A DNA stretch of 5,835 nucleotides from Bacillota bacterium (GTDB lineage Bacteria > Bacillota > Clostridia > Oscillospirales > Ruminococcaceae). Where the stretch lies: contig JAEXZK010000159.1 in assembly GCA_023451415.1 (NCBI GenBank), forward strand, positions 1 to 5,835, given 5' to 3'. Shown in pieces: positions 5,571-5,835 of the stretch. The stretch's first letter is position 1, and the number at the start of each line of letters is the position of its first letter. The notes under the pieces are model-generated. The model was not told where the DNA came from, did not search any database, and saw only the letters and a list, made by a program, of their open reading frames with translations. Both the position numbers and the translations under genes were made by a program.

Positions 5571-5835
5571 ATGAACGAAGCGTATTACCAGAACTATCTG
5601 AATATCCTCAGGAGCGAACTGATCATGGCCCTGGGCTGCACTGAGCCTATCGCCATCGCCTATGCTTCCGCCAAAGCGCGAGCAGAGTTGGGCGTGTTTC
5701 CGGAAAGAATAGAAGTATACTGCAGCGGCAATATTGTCAAGAACGTCAAGGGCGTGACGGTCCCCAAGTCCGATGGGATGAGGGGGATTGATGCGGCGGC
5801 CATCCTGGGCGTCGTGGGCGGGGACGCCGGCAAAG
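5571..5835 (+). CDS. cyuA: L-cysteine desulfidase family protein (CyuA/YhaM, UPF0597), 3'-truncated
   Basis: Only the first 88 residues are visible; the frame is still open at the window end, and family members are about 400-440 residues. The N-terminus is diagnostic: ELIMALGCTEPIAIAYASAK (16-35), SGNIVKNVKGVTVPKSDGMRG (52-72) and AAAILGVVGGDAGK (75-88). Characterised members are oxygen-sensitive [4Fe-4S] enzymes that split L-cysteine into pyruvate, ammonia and sulfide. Cys23 in the GCTEP motif is the conserved N-terminal cysteine of the family, taken to belong to the active site or cluster. The remaining cluster cysteines lie beyond the window. The ATG at 5571 has AAGGGA about 9 bases upstream. 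Some family members are annotated as serine-dehydratase-like, so substrate is not settled. The gene is divergent from the GntR-type regulator, with ridA close by. Confidence 0.88.
   Translation, partial: MNEAYYQNYLNILRSELIMALGCTEPIAIAYASAKARAELGVFPERIEVYCSGNIVKNVKGVTVPKSDGMRGIDAAAILGVVGGDAGK

Overview
The window looks like chromosome of a GC-rich, low-oxygen Firmicute. A gut Clostridia/Oscillospiraceae-type genome is my best guess. The evidence is strong AGGAGG-type ribosome binding sites, a TTG start, sigma-A-like promoters in AT-rich gaps between GC-rich genes, and gene families common in anaerobic Clostridia. The species cannot be fixed from the sequence alone.

Layout. Positions 1-3325 hold the distal part of a plus-strand ABC importer operon of the BMP/nucleoside (Nup/YufOPQ-like) class: a 5'-truncated double ATPase and two different permeases, joined by stop/start overlaps. 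A perfect 14-bp hairpin at 3332-3365 ends the operon and probably also the opposing gene. A YheO-like PAS/HTH_22 regulator (3374-4057, minus) is divergent from ridA (4311-4697, plus) across a 253-bp AT-rich gap with facing promoters and repeated motifs. ridA converges on a GntR/FCD regulator (4719-5348, minus). That regulator is divergent from a gene cut by the window end (5571-5835+, plus), which starts like an L-cysteine desulfidase (CyuA/YhaM, UPF0597). The cyuA promoter spacer carries overlapping perfect palindromes.

How they may work together. Cysteine desulfidase chemistry proceeds through 2-aminoacrylate, and RidA hydrolyses 2-aminoacrylate and related enamines/imines. ridA and cyuA each face their own divergent regulator. 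The right half therefore reads as a possible cysteine-catabolism and enamine-detoxification module with two separate control points. This link is inferred from gene order and known family chemistry. No functional tie to the importer operon is visible beyond proximity. I see no mobile element, tRNA, rRNA, CRISPR array or riboswitch.
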